A stretch of DNA of 64,000 nt from Magnetovibrio sp. GTDB taxonomy: Bacteria > Pseudomonadota > Alphaproteobacteria > Rhodospirillales > Magnetovibrionaceae. The stretch is from contig JANQJR010000035.1 in NCBI GenBank assembly GCA_028281525.1, forward strand, positions 1 to 64,000, given 5' to 3'. Made by a program: the position numbers and the translations under genes. This document shows positions 43,032 to 52,508 of the stretch, piece after piece; the first letter of the stretch is position 1, and every line of letters begins with the position of its first letter. The notes beneath the pieces are model-generated. The model did not search any database and was not told the origin of the DNA. It worked only from the letters and a program-made list of their open reading frames with translations.

Positions 43032-43435
43032 GTGACGACACGCCGTTCAAGCTGGAGGTGGTGGCGCCGGTCTTTCCGGTCACCGATGTTGGACGCTCCG
43101 TGGATTACTATCGGGATGCATTGCTGTTTGAGGTGGCCTTTGAGTGGGCGGACTCGGATGACGAACCCGTCCGTTACGCGATCTTGCAAAACGGCGATAC
43201 GGAAGTGCATTTGACCGAGGCTGAAACCGCGCGGGAAACCATCGCCTATTTCTTCGTCGACAGTGTCGCGGGTTATTACGCGGCGGTCAAAGGAAAGGGT
43301 GCGAAGATCACCAGTGAAATCAAGGATTATCCTTGGGAGATGCGGGAATTCGAAGTTGCGGATCCTGATGGCAACCGGCTGATCTTCGGCGAGCACCTCA
43401 GCCGCATTGAGGGTACGGGGCCATCGCAGCCTTGA
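43028..43435 (+). CDS. VOC-fold protein, paralogue of the preceding gene
   Basis: A 135-residue VOC protein: VAPVFPVTDVGRSVDYYRDAL at the start and MREFEVADPDGNRLIFGEH at the end mirror the upstream protein, so the pair arose by duplication. It overlaps the preceding gene by four bases (ATGA). Two related VOC proteins in tandem may form a heterodimer that completes shared metal sites, as VOC active sites usually lie at module interfaces; this is inference. Confidence 0.82.
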   Translation: MSDDTPFKLEVVAPVFPVTDVGRSVDYYRDALLFEVAFEWADSDDEPVRYAILQNGDTEVHLTEAETARETIAYFFVDSVAGYYAAVKGKGAKITSEIKDYPWEMREFEVADPDGNRLIFGEHLSRIEGTGPSQP

Positions 43436-43469
43436 GCCCTCCTTCCCCAATTCATAAGGAACGCCAAAC

Positions 43470-44510
43470 ATGATCCGTGTTCGTCATACGGCCTTAACCA
43501 TTTTGGTCCTTTGCCTTGTGGCCCTGCCCGCGCGGGCGGAGCCGGACTACGTAGCCATCAACACCGCCATCGCCGAAGAGGTTATGATTCCGGCCTATGC
43601 CCGGCTGGCCGAGGCTACTCAAGCCCACGCTGAAGATTGGCGAAAGGCGTGCGCGGGGGAAGGCGTGGGGCGCGACACGCTCAAAACCTCCTATCACACC
43701 GTCGCGGACGCTTGGGCGGAAAGCTTTCACTGGAACTTTGGTCCCGTGACGCTCTTGCTGCGTCGGGATCGTTTTTATCATTGGCCGGAGCGGCGCAATG
43801 CGGTGTTAAAAAGTCTGAACAAGCTGTTCGCCGATGAAACGCCGGAAAAATTGGAACTGCAAAACTTCGCTCACATTTCCGTTGCGGCTCAAGGTTTGCC
43901 GGCCATGGAACGCATGTTGTTCGAACATACGGACACACTGGACAAATCATGGAACTGCAAAGTCGCGCAAACCATCGCGGCGAACATGGAAGAGATGGCA
44001 GGCGGTATCGTCAAGGAGTGGCGGGATGATGTCTTGCCGGTCATGAAGCGCGGTGAGGAGCATCCGATTTATTTTTCCGGCCCAAAGGAAACGTTGAATA
44101 AAACTTTCACGGATCTTTTGACCGGATACGCCATCATCAAGGATCAAAAAATTCTGCCTGTGATGGGCAGCAGTGCGCAAAAAGCGAAGCCGGCATTGGT
44201 CGAAGCCCGCCGGTCAAACCGCTTCGCGCGGAACCTCAAACATAATCTGCAAACGCTGTTTGCAACGGACGCCATCATGGCGCGGTATTTGCCGGAGGCC
44301 GAAGCGCGTGATCTGGCGCAGAAACGCGAAGCCGTTATGGCGCAGGCTTTGGTGCTGCCCGATTTCGGGGAAGCTGTTTATGACCAACAGGGCCGTGCGC
44401 AATACAAGGCCTTTGTCGATGCGTTATCGTCGCTGCGCACAGACATGTTCTCAGCGTACACCAAGCACTTAGGCGTCGTGGTCGGCTTCAACAGTCTGGA
44501 TGGTGACTGA
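43470..44510 (+). CDS. Imelysin-family protein, second copy
   Basis: A 346-residue exported protein with signal peptide ending LPARAEP. It has the imelysin-like helical layout: IPAYARLAEATQAHAEDW, then YHTVADAWAESFHWNFGPV, and later FAHISVAAQGLPAMERMLFE, which carries the conserved Gly-(x)-Glu part. It belongs to the shorter imelysin branch commonly encoded between a di-haem oxidoreductase and DUF1513. Spacing is 34 bases after the VOC pair, with AAGGA before the ATG. Confidence 0.85.
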   Translation: MIRVRHTALTILVLCLVALPARAEPDYVAINTAIAEEVMIPAYARLAEATQAHAEDWRKACAGEGVGRDTLKTSYHTVADAWAESFHWNFGPVTLLLRRDRFYHWPERRNAVLKSLNKLFADETPEKLELQNFAHISVAAQGLPAMERMLFEHTDTLDKSWNCKVAQTIAANMEEMAGGIVKEWRDDVLPVMKRGEEHPIYFSGPKETLNKTFTDLLTGYAIIKDQKILPVMGSSAQKAKPALVEARRSNRFARNLKHNLQTLFATDAIMARYLPEAEARDLAQKREAVMAQALVLPDFGEAVYDQQGRAQYKAFVDALSSLRTDMFSAYTKHLGVVVGFNSLDGD

Positions 44511-44514
44511 GGCC

Positions 44515-45615
44515 ATGGACCGCCGACGTTTTCTCAAATGCTCCGCGGCCTCATTGATGGGTTTGAGTGCCTTGCCGGGATTGGCGAAAGCACAACTTCA
44601 TGGCGGCGGGTGGCTGACGGGCTTTGGCGGTGCGGATGGCGCCTTCGGCGCCGCGCGGATCGACGCGGACCTGAGCGTCACGCCTGTGGTGTCATCCCAG
44701 ATGCGGCTGCATGATGTTTTGCTGTCACCCAATGGCCGCGATATCGTCGCCCCTGCCCGCCGCCCGGGCGACGTGTTGAGTGTAGCGCGTGGGGATGGTG
44801 AAACGCTCGTCATCGAAGCCCCCGCAGATCGTCATTATTTCGGTCACGGCGCTTATTCCCGTGATGGCGCACACCTGTTCGTCACGGAAAATGACTTTGA
44901 CAACGAACGCGGCGTTGTTGGCGTTTATGACGTCACAGCAGACTACAAACGCATCGATGAGTTTCCGGGCCATGGCATTGGCCCGCATGAACTGCGGCTC
45001 AGCCCCGACGGCCGGCACTTGGTTGTGGCCAACGGCGGCATTCTGACCCACCCAGGCACGGGCCGGGCGAAACTCAACCTCGACACCATGAAACCGAATC
45101 TGACCTTGTTGGAGATCGAAACTCAACGCCCGGTCGATTCCGTCGAACTTCCCGAAAAATGGCATCAATTGTCCATACGCCATACGGCTTTGACGCCGCA
45201 TGGCGACGTTGTTTTCGGCATGCAGGATCAGCAAAAACCATATGGAAACCGCCCCGTGGCCGGCATATGGCGCATGGGCCGCGCGCCTACCATGTTCGAA
45301 GCGCCCCAAGGCGGGTGGGCCGTTCTCAAAGGGTATGTGGGCAGTGTCGCCATCGACAACAGCGGACAGATCGCCGTGGCGGTTTCTCCACGCGGCGGTG
45401 TCGCCGTGTTTTGGGATATTGCCTCGGCGCGCATCGTCGGCGCGTTGCGCGCAGCCGATGTGTGCGGCGTGGCGCCGACTCCGCAGGCCAAAGCGTTTGT
45501 GATGACGACCGGCATGGGGGCCATCTTGATGGTGGACGTCACGTCGTCCGGTGTTGAGATCAGACGGACGGCTTCGTCTTCGGTTTGGTTTGACAACCAT
45601 TGCCATATGGCCTGA
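44515..45615 (+). CDS. DUF1513-family Tat-exported beta-propeller-like protein
   Basis: A 366-residue protein. The ATG at 44515 places a Tat motif at the very N-terminus (DRRRFLKCSAASLMGL), which supports that start over the ATG at 44500. The mature part has repeated strands with FGHGAYSRDGAHLFVTEND, HGIGPHELRLSPDGRHLVVA and ending VWFDNHCHMA, typical of DUF1513. Members are almost always encoded with imelysin and di-haem oxidoreductase genes and are presumed to take part in periplasmic iron acquisition. It is the last gene of the operon; the following 180 bases hold no clear terminator. Confidence 0.88.
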   Translation: MDRRRFLKCSAASLMGLSALPGLAKAQLHGGGWLTGFGGADGAFGAARIDADLSVTPVVSSQMRLHDVLLSPNGRDIVAPARRPGDVLSVARGDGETLVIEAPADRHYFGHGAYSRDGAHLFVTENDFDNERGVVGVYDVTADYKRIDEFPGHGIGPHELRLSPDGRHLVVANGGILTHPGTGRAKLNLDTMKPNLTLLEIETQRPVDSVELPEKWHQLSIRHTALTPHGDVVFGMQDQQKPYGNRPVAGIWRMGRAPTMFEAPQGGWAVLKGYVGSVAIDNSGQIAVAVSPRGGVAVFWDIASARIVGALRAADVCGVAPTPQAKAFVMTTGMGAILMVDVTSSGVEIRRTASSSVWFDNHCHMA

Positions 45616-45755
45616 TTACGGCATTGATATATATGCGATAAATCTCGTCCACACATGCATGCTGCCTGGTTTTGGCAAAGAAAGAACGCGCTTCAATCCT
45701 GCGCAAATCCCGGCTTGCAACAAACTGCGTTGCATGATGAAACCGAGGGCGTTAG

Positions 45756-47006
<1,251 letters not shown>

Positions 47007-47031
47007 ACGCCCGCCTCTTGCGTATAAAAAA

Positions 47032-47056
47032 GGTCCGGCATTCGCCGGGCCTTTTT
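47032..47056 (+). terminator. Intrinsic terminator after aspC
   Basis: Stem GGTCCGGC with GCCGGGCC (eight pairs, one G-U), loop ATTC, followed by five T. It lies 26 bases after the aspC stop. Confidence 0.85.
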
Positions 47057-47516
47057 CGTGATGTCGGGCCCTCACCCCTTGAGTTCCGGCAGAGCGCGAT
47101 CTTGCCGCTACCGCAAAAGTCTGCGTTTACATCGACGCAGATATACGAGATGGTAGGTAACGATATGGGGTTGCTGTATATAATCATAATACAATATCGG
47201 CGTGCTAACGCTTTGTCCGGCTTGTGGTTATTTGATCGTGATGTACCTGACGTTTCAGCCCGAAAGCGCTCTCCTTGGTCTGTTTCTCCTTGGAGCGCGC
47301 CACAGAACGCAACGGGTCGGGCTTCCGGACAAACAGTGGGCCGGATCGAAACGCAGGCGGATTTGATCTAGCGGAGGCCGTGGGTTTTGCGGGCTCTGAT
47401 CGCGGTGATCTCCATAATGGCTCTTGAGACCCGTACTGTTGGCGTCGGCGCGGCAGTGCGTTTGCTGCCGTCCAAAGCGCGGCGATCTGCGCCGTTGGGC
47501 TATCGAGGAGTGAATA
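47057..47516. other. 460-base spacer before motA
   Basis: No gene is supported here on either strand. It includes an inverted repeat TCTGCGT-N8-ACGCAGA (47120-47141) and an AT-rich patch around 47160-47200 that could contain the motAB promoter. Shortly before motA is the ribosome-binding sequence GAGGAG. I found no sigma-28 or sigma-54 consensus that I would defend. Confidence 0.5.
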
Positions 47517-48320
47517 ATGGATTTCGGCACCCTTGCAGGATTGATTGTTGGTATTGGCGTGGTGACCGCGGCGATCAGCACGGGTTCGGATTTATGGATT
47601 TTCTTTAATTTGCCGGGGTTGCTGATCGTCTTTGGCGGTACCTTCGCCGCGACCATGGTGAAGTTCCCCATCTCCGGCGTGTTCGTCGCCATGCCCATCG
47701 GCTTCAAGGCGGCCTTCGTCAACGAGAAGGAAAACCCGCGCGATTACATCAGGCAAGCCATCGCGATTTCCAAGAGGGTCCGCAAATCGGGGGTCGTCGC
47801 CGCCGAGCATGCCAAGGTGCACAATCAGTTCTTTAAAAAGGGCCTCCAACTGGTGGCCGATGGACGCGACCTCGACTACATCCGCAAAGTCATGACACAG
47901 GAAATGGCCTTGTCGATCCAGCGTAACGAGATCGGCGCCAAGGTGTTTTTTTCCATCGCTGAATTCGCCCCGGCTTTCGGCATGTTCGGCACCCTGGTCG
48001 GCCTGATCCAAATGTTGAGCAACATGCAGGACCCGACGTCCATCGGGCGCGGCATGGCGGTGGCGTTGCTGACCACACTGTACGGCTTGTTGATCGCCAA
48101 TCTCGTGGCCATTCCCATCGCGGATAAGCTGGAGGACAAACGCCAGCGCGAAGCGTCCTTGCGCTCGTTGATCATCGAATGCGTCTTTCAAATCCAGCAA
48201 CAGCAGAACCCAACATCCATGGTCGACATTCTGGAATCGTATTTGCCGGAGAAACAGCGTCAAATCGGCGCAAGGGACGGCTATACGGGCAACAAGAAGG
48301 GCAGGGGTGAGGAAGCCTGA
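47517..48320 (+). CDS. motA: MotA/PomA flagellar stator subunit
   Basis: A 267-residue inner-membrane protein with four helices: two at the N-terminus (GTLAGLIVGIGVV; LPGLLIVFGGTFAATMV) and two after the cytoplasmic loop (APAFGMFGTLVGLIQML with the conserved Pro; GMAVALLTTLYGLLIAN). The loop carries charged residues expected to contact FliG. With MotB it forms the ion-driven stator of the flagellar motor. The length and sequence are PomA-like, so sodium or proton coupling cannot be decided from this alone. Confidence 0.9.
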   Translation: MDFGTLAGLIVGIGVVTAAISTGSDLWIFFNLPGLLIVFGGTFAATMVKFPISGVFVAMPIGFKAAFVNEKENPRDYIRQAIAISKRVRKSGVVAAEHAKVHNQFFKKGLQLVADGRDLDYIRKVMTQEMALSIQRNEIGAKVFFSIAEFAPAFGMFGTLVGLIQMLSNMQDPTSIGRGMAVALLTTLYGLLIANLVAIPIADKLEDKRQREASLRSLIIECVFQIQQQQNPTSMVDILESYLPEKQRQIGARDGYTGNKKGRGEEA

Positions 48321-48368
48321 ACGAACGCGAGGAGTCCGGGGCGATGACCCAAAAGCAGGTGATGACCG

Positions 48369-49112
48369 ATGAATTATGAGTTCAACAAAAAACTGGTGCG
48401 CCGCCAACCCCAGTGGATCGTGTCGTTCGCCGATCTGATGGCGTTGCTCTTGGCCCTGTTCGTGATGCTGTTGTCGTTCGCCGAAATCGACAGCGACAGC
48501 TTCAAACGCAACGCCGGGCCGATTTCCCAGGTGTTCGATCGGGACCACGTCATCATCGAAGAGCCCAAGAGCAAGCAGATTGTGCCGTTGGAGGATGTCA
48601 CCACCGAGCCGCAGACCTTTACTCCGGAACAAACGAAGCTGCGTCTCAGGGTTTTGCTGATCGACGAAATCAACCGCGACGATATCGAAATCCTGGAAGT
48701 GGACGAACGGATCATCATTCGCTTCAACGACCGCGCCGGATTCGAAGCCGGCACCCGAAGGCTGCAGCCCGGTGCTTTGTTGGCGCTCGATAAGATCGTG
48801 GAAGTCCTGGCGCAGACCACCGGCAAGATTTATGTCGAGGGCCATACGGACAACGTTCCGATCCGGACCGAGATGTTCAGGTCCAATTGGGATCTGTCAA
48901 CGGCCCGCGCCAGCACGGTGGTGCATTATCTGCTGAGAAAAAATCAGATCGAACCTAAGCGGATATTGGCGGTGGGATTGGCCGACAGCCAGCCGTTGGT
49001 GCCCAATACCACACCTGAGAACCGGGCGCGCAACCGTCGCGTTGAAATCGCCTTGGATACGAAAGGAAGCCACGAAGACGAAATGCAGATCAACATTATG
49101 CGCTACCGTTGA
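48369..49112 (+). CDS. motB: MotB flagellar stator subunit with OmpA domain
   Basis: A 247-residue protein with one N-terminal helix carrying the ion-binding Asp (WIVSFADLMALLLALFVMLL; Asp near residue 21) and a C-terminal OmpA-like peptidoglycan-binding domain with VEGHTDNVPI and NRRVEIALDTKG. It anchors the stator to the cell wall and lines the ion channel with MotA. It is 48 bases after motA, clearly co-transcribed. Confidence 0.93.
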   Translation: MNYEFNKKLVRRQPQWIVSFADLMALLLALFVMLLSFAEIDSDSFKRNAGPISQVFDRDHVIIEEPKSKQIVPLEDVTTEPQTFTPEQTKLRLRVLLIDEINRDDIEILEVDERIIIRFNDRAGFEAGTRRLQPGALLALDKIVEVLAQTTGKIYVEGHTDNVPIRTEMFRSNWDLSTARASTVVHYLLRKNQIEPKRILAVGLADSQPLVPNTTPENRARNRRVEIALDTKGSHEDEMQINIMRYR

Positions 49113-49159
49113 GTTGCTACTGTTGACTCTGGTACGCACTGGTCAATGTGCGCATATGA

Positions 49160-49191
49160 AATAACGGCCCAGCGAATGCCGGGCCGTTATT
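49160..49191. terminator. Bidirectional hairpin between motB and the hydrolase gene
   Basis: An 11-bp perfect stem AATAACGGCCC with GGGCCGTTATT encloses a ten-base loop between convergent genes. T-runs are short, so it is probably a moderate terminator used from both sides. Confidence 0.7.
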
Positions 49192-49219
49192 GGTTTGCGC
49201 AACTGCTTAAGACAAATGC

Positions 49220-50137
49220 TTAAGACAAATGCTTTTTAAAGAAAGCCACGGTGCGTTCCCAAGCAATCTTGGCTTGAGCTTCGTTGTAGCGCGGTGTGGA
49301 GTTGTTGTGGAAGCCGTGCCGCGTGCCGGGATAGGTGTGCATTTCGAATGTGACCTTGTTGGCCGTCAGCGCGTCGCGGTACGCATCCCGGCCGGCGTTG
49401 ATGCGCGGGTCGTCCTCGGCGAAATGGATCAGCATGGGCGCTTTGATCTTCGCCACTTCTTCCACCAGGGGGGAGCGGCCATAGAACGGCACCCCGGCGT
49501 TGAGTTCATTGCCTAAATCCACGGCCAATGCGTTGACCACGCCGCCGCCGTAACAAAAACCCGTTGCGCCCAGTTTGCCGTTGGATAGCCCATGGGCTTT
49601 CAAGAACTTCGCGCTGTTGAGCATGTCGGCATAAAGCTTGTCCTTGTCTAAGGACTTTTGCATCACCTTACCGTCGTCGTCGTTGCCGGGGTAACCGCCG
49701 ATGGGAAACAGGCCGTCCGGCGCCAGTGCGAGAAAGCCTTCCACGGCGGCACGGCGCGCCACGTCTTCGATGTGCGGGTTAAGGCCTCGGTTCTCATGGA
49801 TCACCAGCACGGCTGGGAAGGGCCCGTCACCGGCGGGCTGCACCAGATAGCCGCGCATGGTGCCTGACGTTCCGCCGGGGGACGGGTATTGCACATACTT
49901 GGCCTTGATGCGGCTGTCGGTAAACGAAATGGTTTGCGCCTCTGCGTAATGTGGCAAAAGCGCTTGGGCCATGGCCAGGGCGGAACCGCCCACAACGGCG
50001 ATCGCCGCCGCGCGGTTCAAAAATTCCCGCCGGGTCATGGGACCGTGGCAGTACTCGTCATACAGATCGAAGATGCGCGGATCGATTTCGGTGAAGTCCG
50101 CGTTTTGTTCGGGTTGGGCATCTGTTGCGTTGTCCAT
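49220..50137 (-). CDS. Dienelactone hydrolase-family protein, Tat-exported
   Basis: A 305-residue alpha/beta hydrolase. GAGGAGGG sits four bases before the ATG at 50137. The Tat motif (TRREFLNRAAAIAVVGG) comes unusually late, after about 33 acidic residues. The catalytic triad is Cys-Asp-His: GFCYGGG near residue 184, EDDPRI and TRHGFHN. Most dienelactone hydrolases are cytoplasmic; the exported branch has no firm substrate. The stop codon lies in a 13-base perfect tandem duplication (49205-49230). Confidence 0.87.
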   Translation of the reverse strand: MDNATDAQPEQNADFTEIDPRIFDLYDEYCHGPMTRREFLNRAAAIAVVGGSALAMAQALLPHYAEAQTISFTDSRIKAKYVQYPSPGGTSGTMRGYLVQPAGDGPFPAVLVIHENRGLNPHIEDVARRAAVEGFLALAPDGLFPIGGYPGNDDDGKVMQKSLDKDKLYADMLNSAKFLKAHGLSNGKLGATGFCYGGGVVNALAVDLGNELNAGVPFYGRSPLVEEVAKIKAPMLIHFAEDDPRINAGRDAYRDALTANKVTFEMHTYPGTRHGFHNNSTPRYNEAQAKIAWERTVAFFKKHLS

Positions 50138-50258
50138 CTGACCCTCCTCGCATATATGAGCGTTATGGGAGTCATATGGGCGAGCAAAGGCCGGTTGCCA
50201 CGGTTTTTTCAGGCCGTTTTGTTGAACCATGATGGTTTTTTGGAAGCGATCTCTTGGA

Positions 50259-51485
50259 TCAATCGAGGCCCATGCAGTTGGCGTAGTAGGTCACCGTCGC
50301 GGGCCAATCGGAAAAAATCCCCTTGATGCCGACGTCCATGGCGAGCACGTCAAGCAGTTCGAACATCACGCCGTCCGAATCGGTGACTTCCTTGATGGAC
50401 TGGTAATACCAACCGCCGCCGGTGTTCAGCGGGCCGGACCGCTCCAGGGTCCAGGTGATGATCTTAAGCCCCACACGTCGTGCTGCCTTGGCATAGGGCG
50501 ACGGCACGATCTCGCCGTTGTCCACCGTAACCAGCATCCACATGGGCGGCGCGATGTAGTTCACGCCCTTAGCCTTAAGTTCCGCCATGGAAGGTTTGAA
50601 GGTGGTGGGATTCATCGGGTCGAAGCCGTCTTCATTGTAGCGGCCATCCAGGTAGACGGCTTGTCGGCCGAATTCCGGCTCGTTCTCGATCCAGTAGAGC
50701 ACGTCTTCTAAGTTGAAGGACTGGGGGAACACATCCGCCGGGTCGATCCCGGCGACCTTGTATTCATCGATCATCTTCTGGGCGTAGTCTTGCTGGGTGA
50801 AGCCGTTGTAAGGCATGTTCACCTTCGGCGATTTCAATTCCGGCGTGAACTTGGCGCCGAGGCTGCTAAACAGTTCGATGGATTCTGCATGTGTCATCAA
50901 TGTGCCCGCGGCTTCGGCGTAAATATCCGTGCGCCAGTTTGCGGTGCCGTCCATGTATGCATCCACGCTGGTGGCCGTCTTGTCGGCGGCGTCCATCTTG
51001 CCGGTGAGCGTTCTGAATTCCGCCAGCGTGATGTCGCTGGTGCGGCATTCGGCGCTGGCGGGCCGGTCGCCTTGGGCGGGCAGGAAGCCCTGGGTGCATT
51101 TGGACGCCAGCGGGCTTTTCAGAATGTTGGTGGTGGTGTGCAGGTCGTTCTGTGCGTGGCGGCACACCAGCTCTTGATCCTGGGTGAAGATGACGTCGCA
51201 CTCCAGGACGTTCGCGCCCATGCGGTGCGCGGCGGTGTACGATTCGACGGTGTGTTCGGGGAACATCATCGGCGCGCCACGATGCCCGATGGAAAAATTC
51301 TTGTGTTCGAACCGGCGGTCCGCGCACGACAAAAGTTTGTCTTTGAGTTTGCCGTCCTTCATCTGTTCAACCAGGAAGTACGGGCGGGGGCCCAGTTCCA
51401 CCACGTCCGCCGGGGCCGGAGCCGCCGCCCAAGACGACATCGCCGCGAAACTTGCCGCCATACCCAAAGTGAAGATACGCGCCAT
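50259..51485 (-). CDS. Periplasmic glycerophosphodiester phosphodiesterase
   Basis: A 408-residue exported enzyme. The start at 51485 is chosen because AAGGAG precedes it by nine bases and abuts the alternative ATG at 51494; the signal peptide then reads [23 protein letters not shown] motifs: [18 protein letters not shown] near residue 67, LECDVIFT with metal-binding Glu/Asp, and CRHAQNDL. It releases glycerol-3-phosphate from deacylated phospholipids. Longer than GlpQ by inserted segments. Convergence in theme with the aas/lipase locus is notable but the genes are distant. Confidence 0.88.
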   Translation of the reverse strand: MARIFTLGMAASFAAMSSWAAAPAPADVVELGPRPYFLVEQMKDGKLKDKLLSCADRRFEHKNFSIGHRGAPMMFPEHTVESYTAAHRMGANVLECDVIFTQDQELVCRHAQNDLHTTTNILKSPLASKCTQGFLPAQGDRPASAECRTSDITLAEFRTLTGKMDAADKTATSVDAYMDGTANWRTDIYAEAAGTLMTHAESIELFSSLGAKFTPELKSPKVNMPYNGFTQQDYAQKMIDEYKVAGIDPADVFPQSFNLEDVLYWIENEPEFGRQAVYLDGRYNEDGFDPMNPTTFKPSMAELKAKGVNYIAPPMWMLVTVDNGEIVPSPYAKAARRVGLKIITWTLERSGPLNTGGGWYYQSIKEVTDSDGVMFELLDVLAMDVGIKGIFSDWPATVTYYANCMGLD

Positions 51486-51713
51486 CGGTTTCATCTCCTT
51501 GCTTAATCTTAAATGGCGTTGGGGGAAGTTCAACGATGCGCCGAGCGTGAAAAGCCAAAATGAAACCTCCGCGACTTCGGCGTGACGGGGGGATGAATTG
51601 TTTGTTGCGGCTGTGGAAAAAGCGTTCGGGTAAGGTTTTGGTTCACAACCCCCGCCGCCCCGCGTCTACCCCCTGACAAGCATGTGTTTCGGTGAAATCC
51701 GGGGAGACCGCTG

Positions 51714-51995
51714 ATGGCGATGGACGTTGTGACCGTAGCGTACAAGACCGACTGCACCTTGCAGGCGGCGCGCATTCATTTCGAGCTGGACATTCCCGTC
51801 CCGCCCGACCAGGCCAAAACCGTCAAGGCCGCCATGGACTCAGGTGATTGGAGCACGCTCAAGGCCAGCGCCAAGACTTTTGCCCCGGTGGCCATCTCCG
51901 CCGCGCTGGATTTCTTGGTCAGCGCCGCGCCGCAAAAACAAGGCCCGGCGAAGAAGAAAGATGCGTCTACGGACGGCGGCGATAAACAGCAATAA
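51714..51995 (+). CDS. Small hypothetical protein, first of a paralogous pair
   Basis: A 93-residue protein with an N-terminal region of alternating hydrophobic residues (two or three strands: VVTVAYKTDC, ARIHFELDIPVP) followed by a helix (QAKTVKAAMDSGDWSTLKASAKTFAP) and a Lys-rich tail ending in Gln. No signal peptide. It aligns throughout with the next gene (shared P-V-x-x-D-x-A-K-T and GDWS), so the two are tandem duplicates. I do not recognise the family. Confidence 0.6.
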   Translation: MAMDVVTVAYKTDCTLQAARIHFELDIPVPPDQAKTVKAAMDSGDWSTLKASAKTFAPVAISAALDFLVSAAPQKQGPAKKKDASTDGGDKQQ

Positions 51996-52017
51996 TCAGG
52001 CAGCGGGGAGCTGAGAC

Positions 52018-52335
52018 ATGATCGTCAACAACGTCGATATCCAAGTGGTCACCGACTACACCGCGTTCACCAACACGGTGCGTTTCCAGGTCGCGGTGCC
52101 GGTATCCGCGGACGCCGCCAAGACCATTTATGAAGACCTGTCCAAGGGCGACTGGTCCCAGACCGAAAGCGACATCAAGGCCGCCGTCAAGAAATCCGCG
52201 CCGAGCCAGATTCAGACCTTGGTCACGACCCTGCTGCAGGCCTATTCCGGCACGTCTTCCAACGGCGGTGACGGGGATCAGAACCAAGGTGATCAGAACC
52301 AAGGTGACCAAAATCAGGGCAATCAAGACCAGTAA
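52018..52335 (+). CDS. Small hypothetical protein with Q/N/D repeat tail
   Basis: A 105-residue paralogue of the preceding protein: VDIQVVTDYTAFTNTVRFQV, then VPVSADAAKTIYEDLSKGDW, then SQIQTLVTTLLQAYS. The last 25 residues are a low-complexity tail of repeated QNQGD units, encoded by imperfect 15-base repeats from about 52275. It lies 22 bases after its partner, in one operon. Cytoplasmic by sequence; function unknown. Confidence 0.6.
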   Translation: MIVNNVDIQVVTDYTAFTNTVRFQVAVPVSADAAKTIYEDLSKGDWSQTESDIKAAVKKSAPSQIQTLVTTLLQAYSGTSSNGGDGDQNQGDQNQGDQNQGNQDQ

Positions 52336-52508
52336 GGCTAAAAAAACCCGCGATTTCACGCCCTTCTTCCCTTGGCAGAGACCCGGAAGCGCAGTACCAT
52401 TTTCCCTATAAACAATGGAAATAAGGTCCGGATTCCCGGTCAGGCCGGCCCGTTTCTGCTGCGCCGCGCCCAGCCTTTCGGACCATGCTGGGATTAGGGA
52501 GGCAGTGT

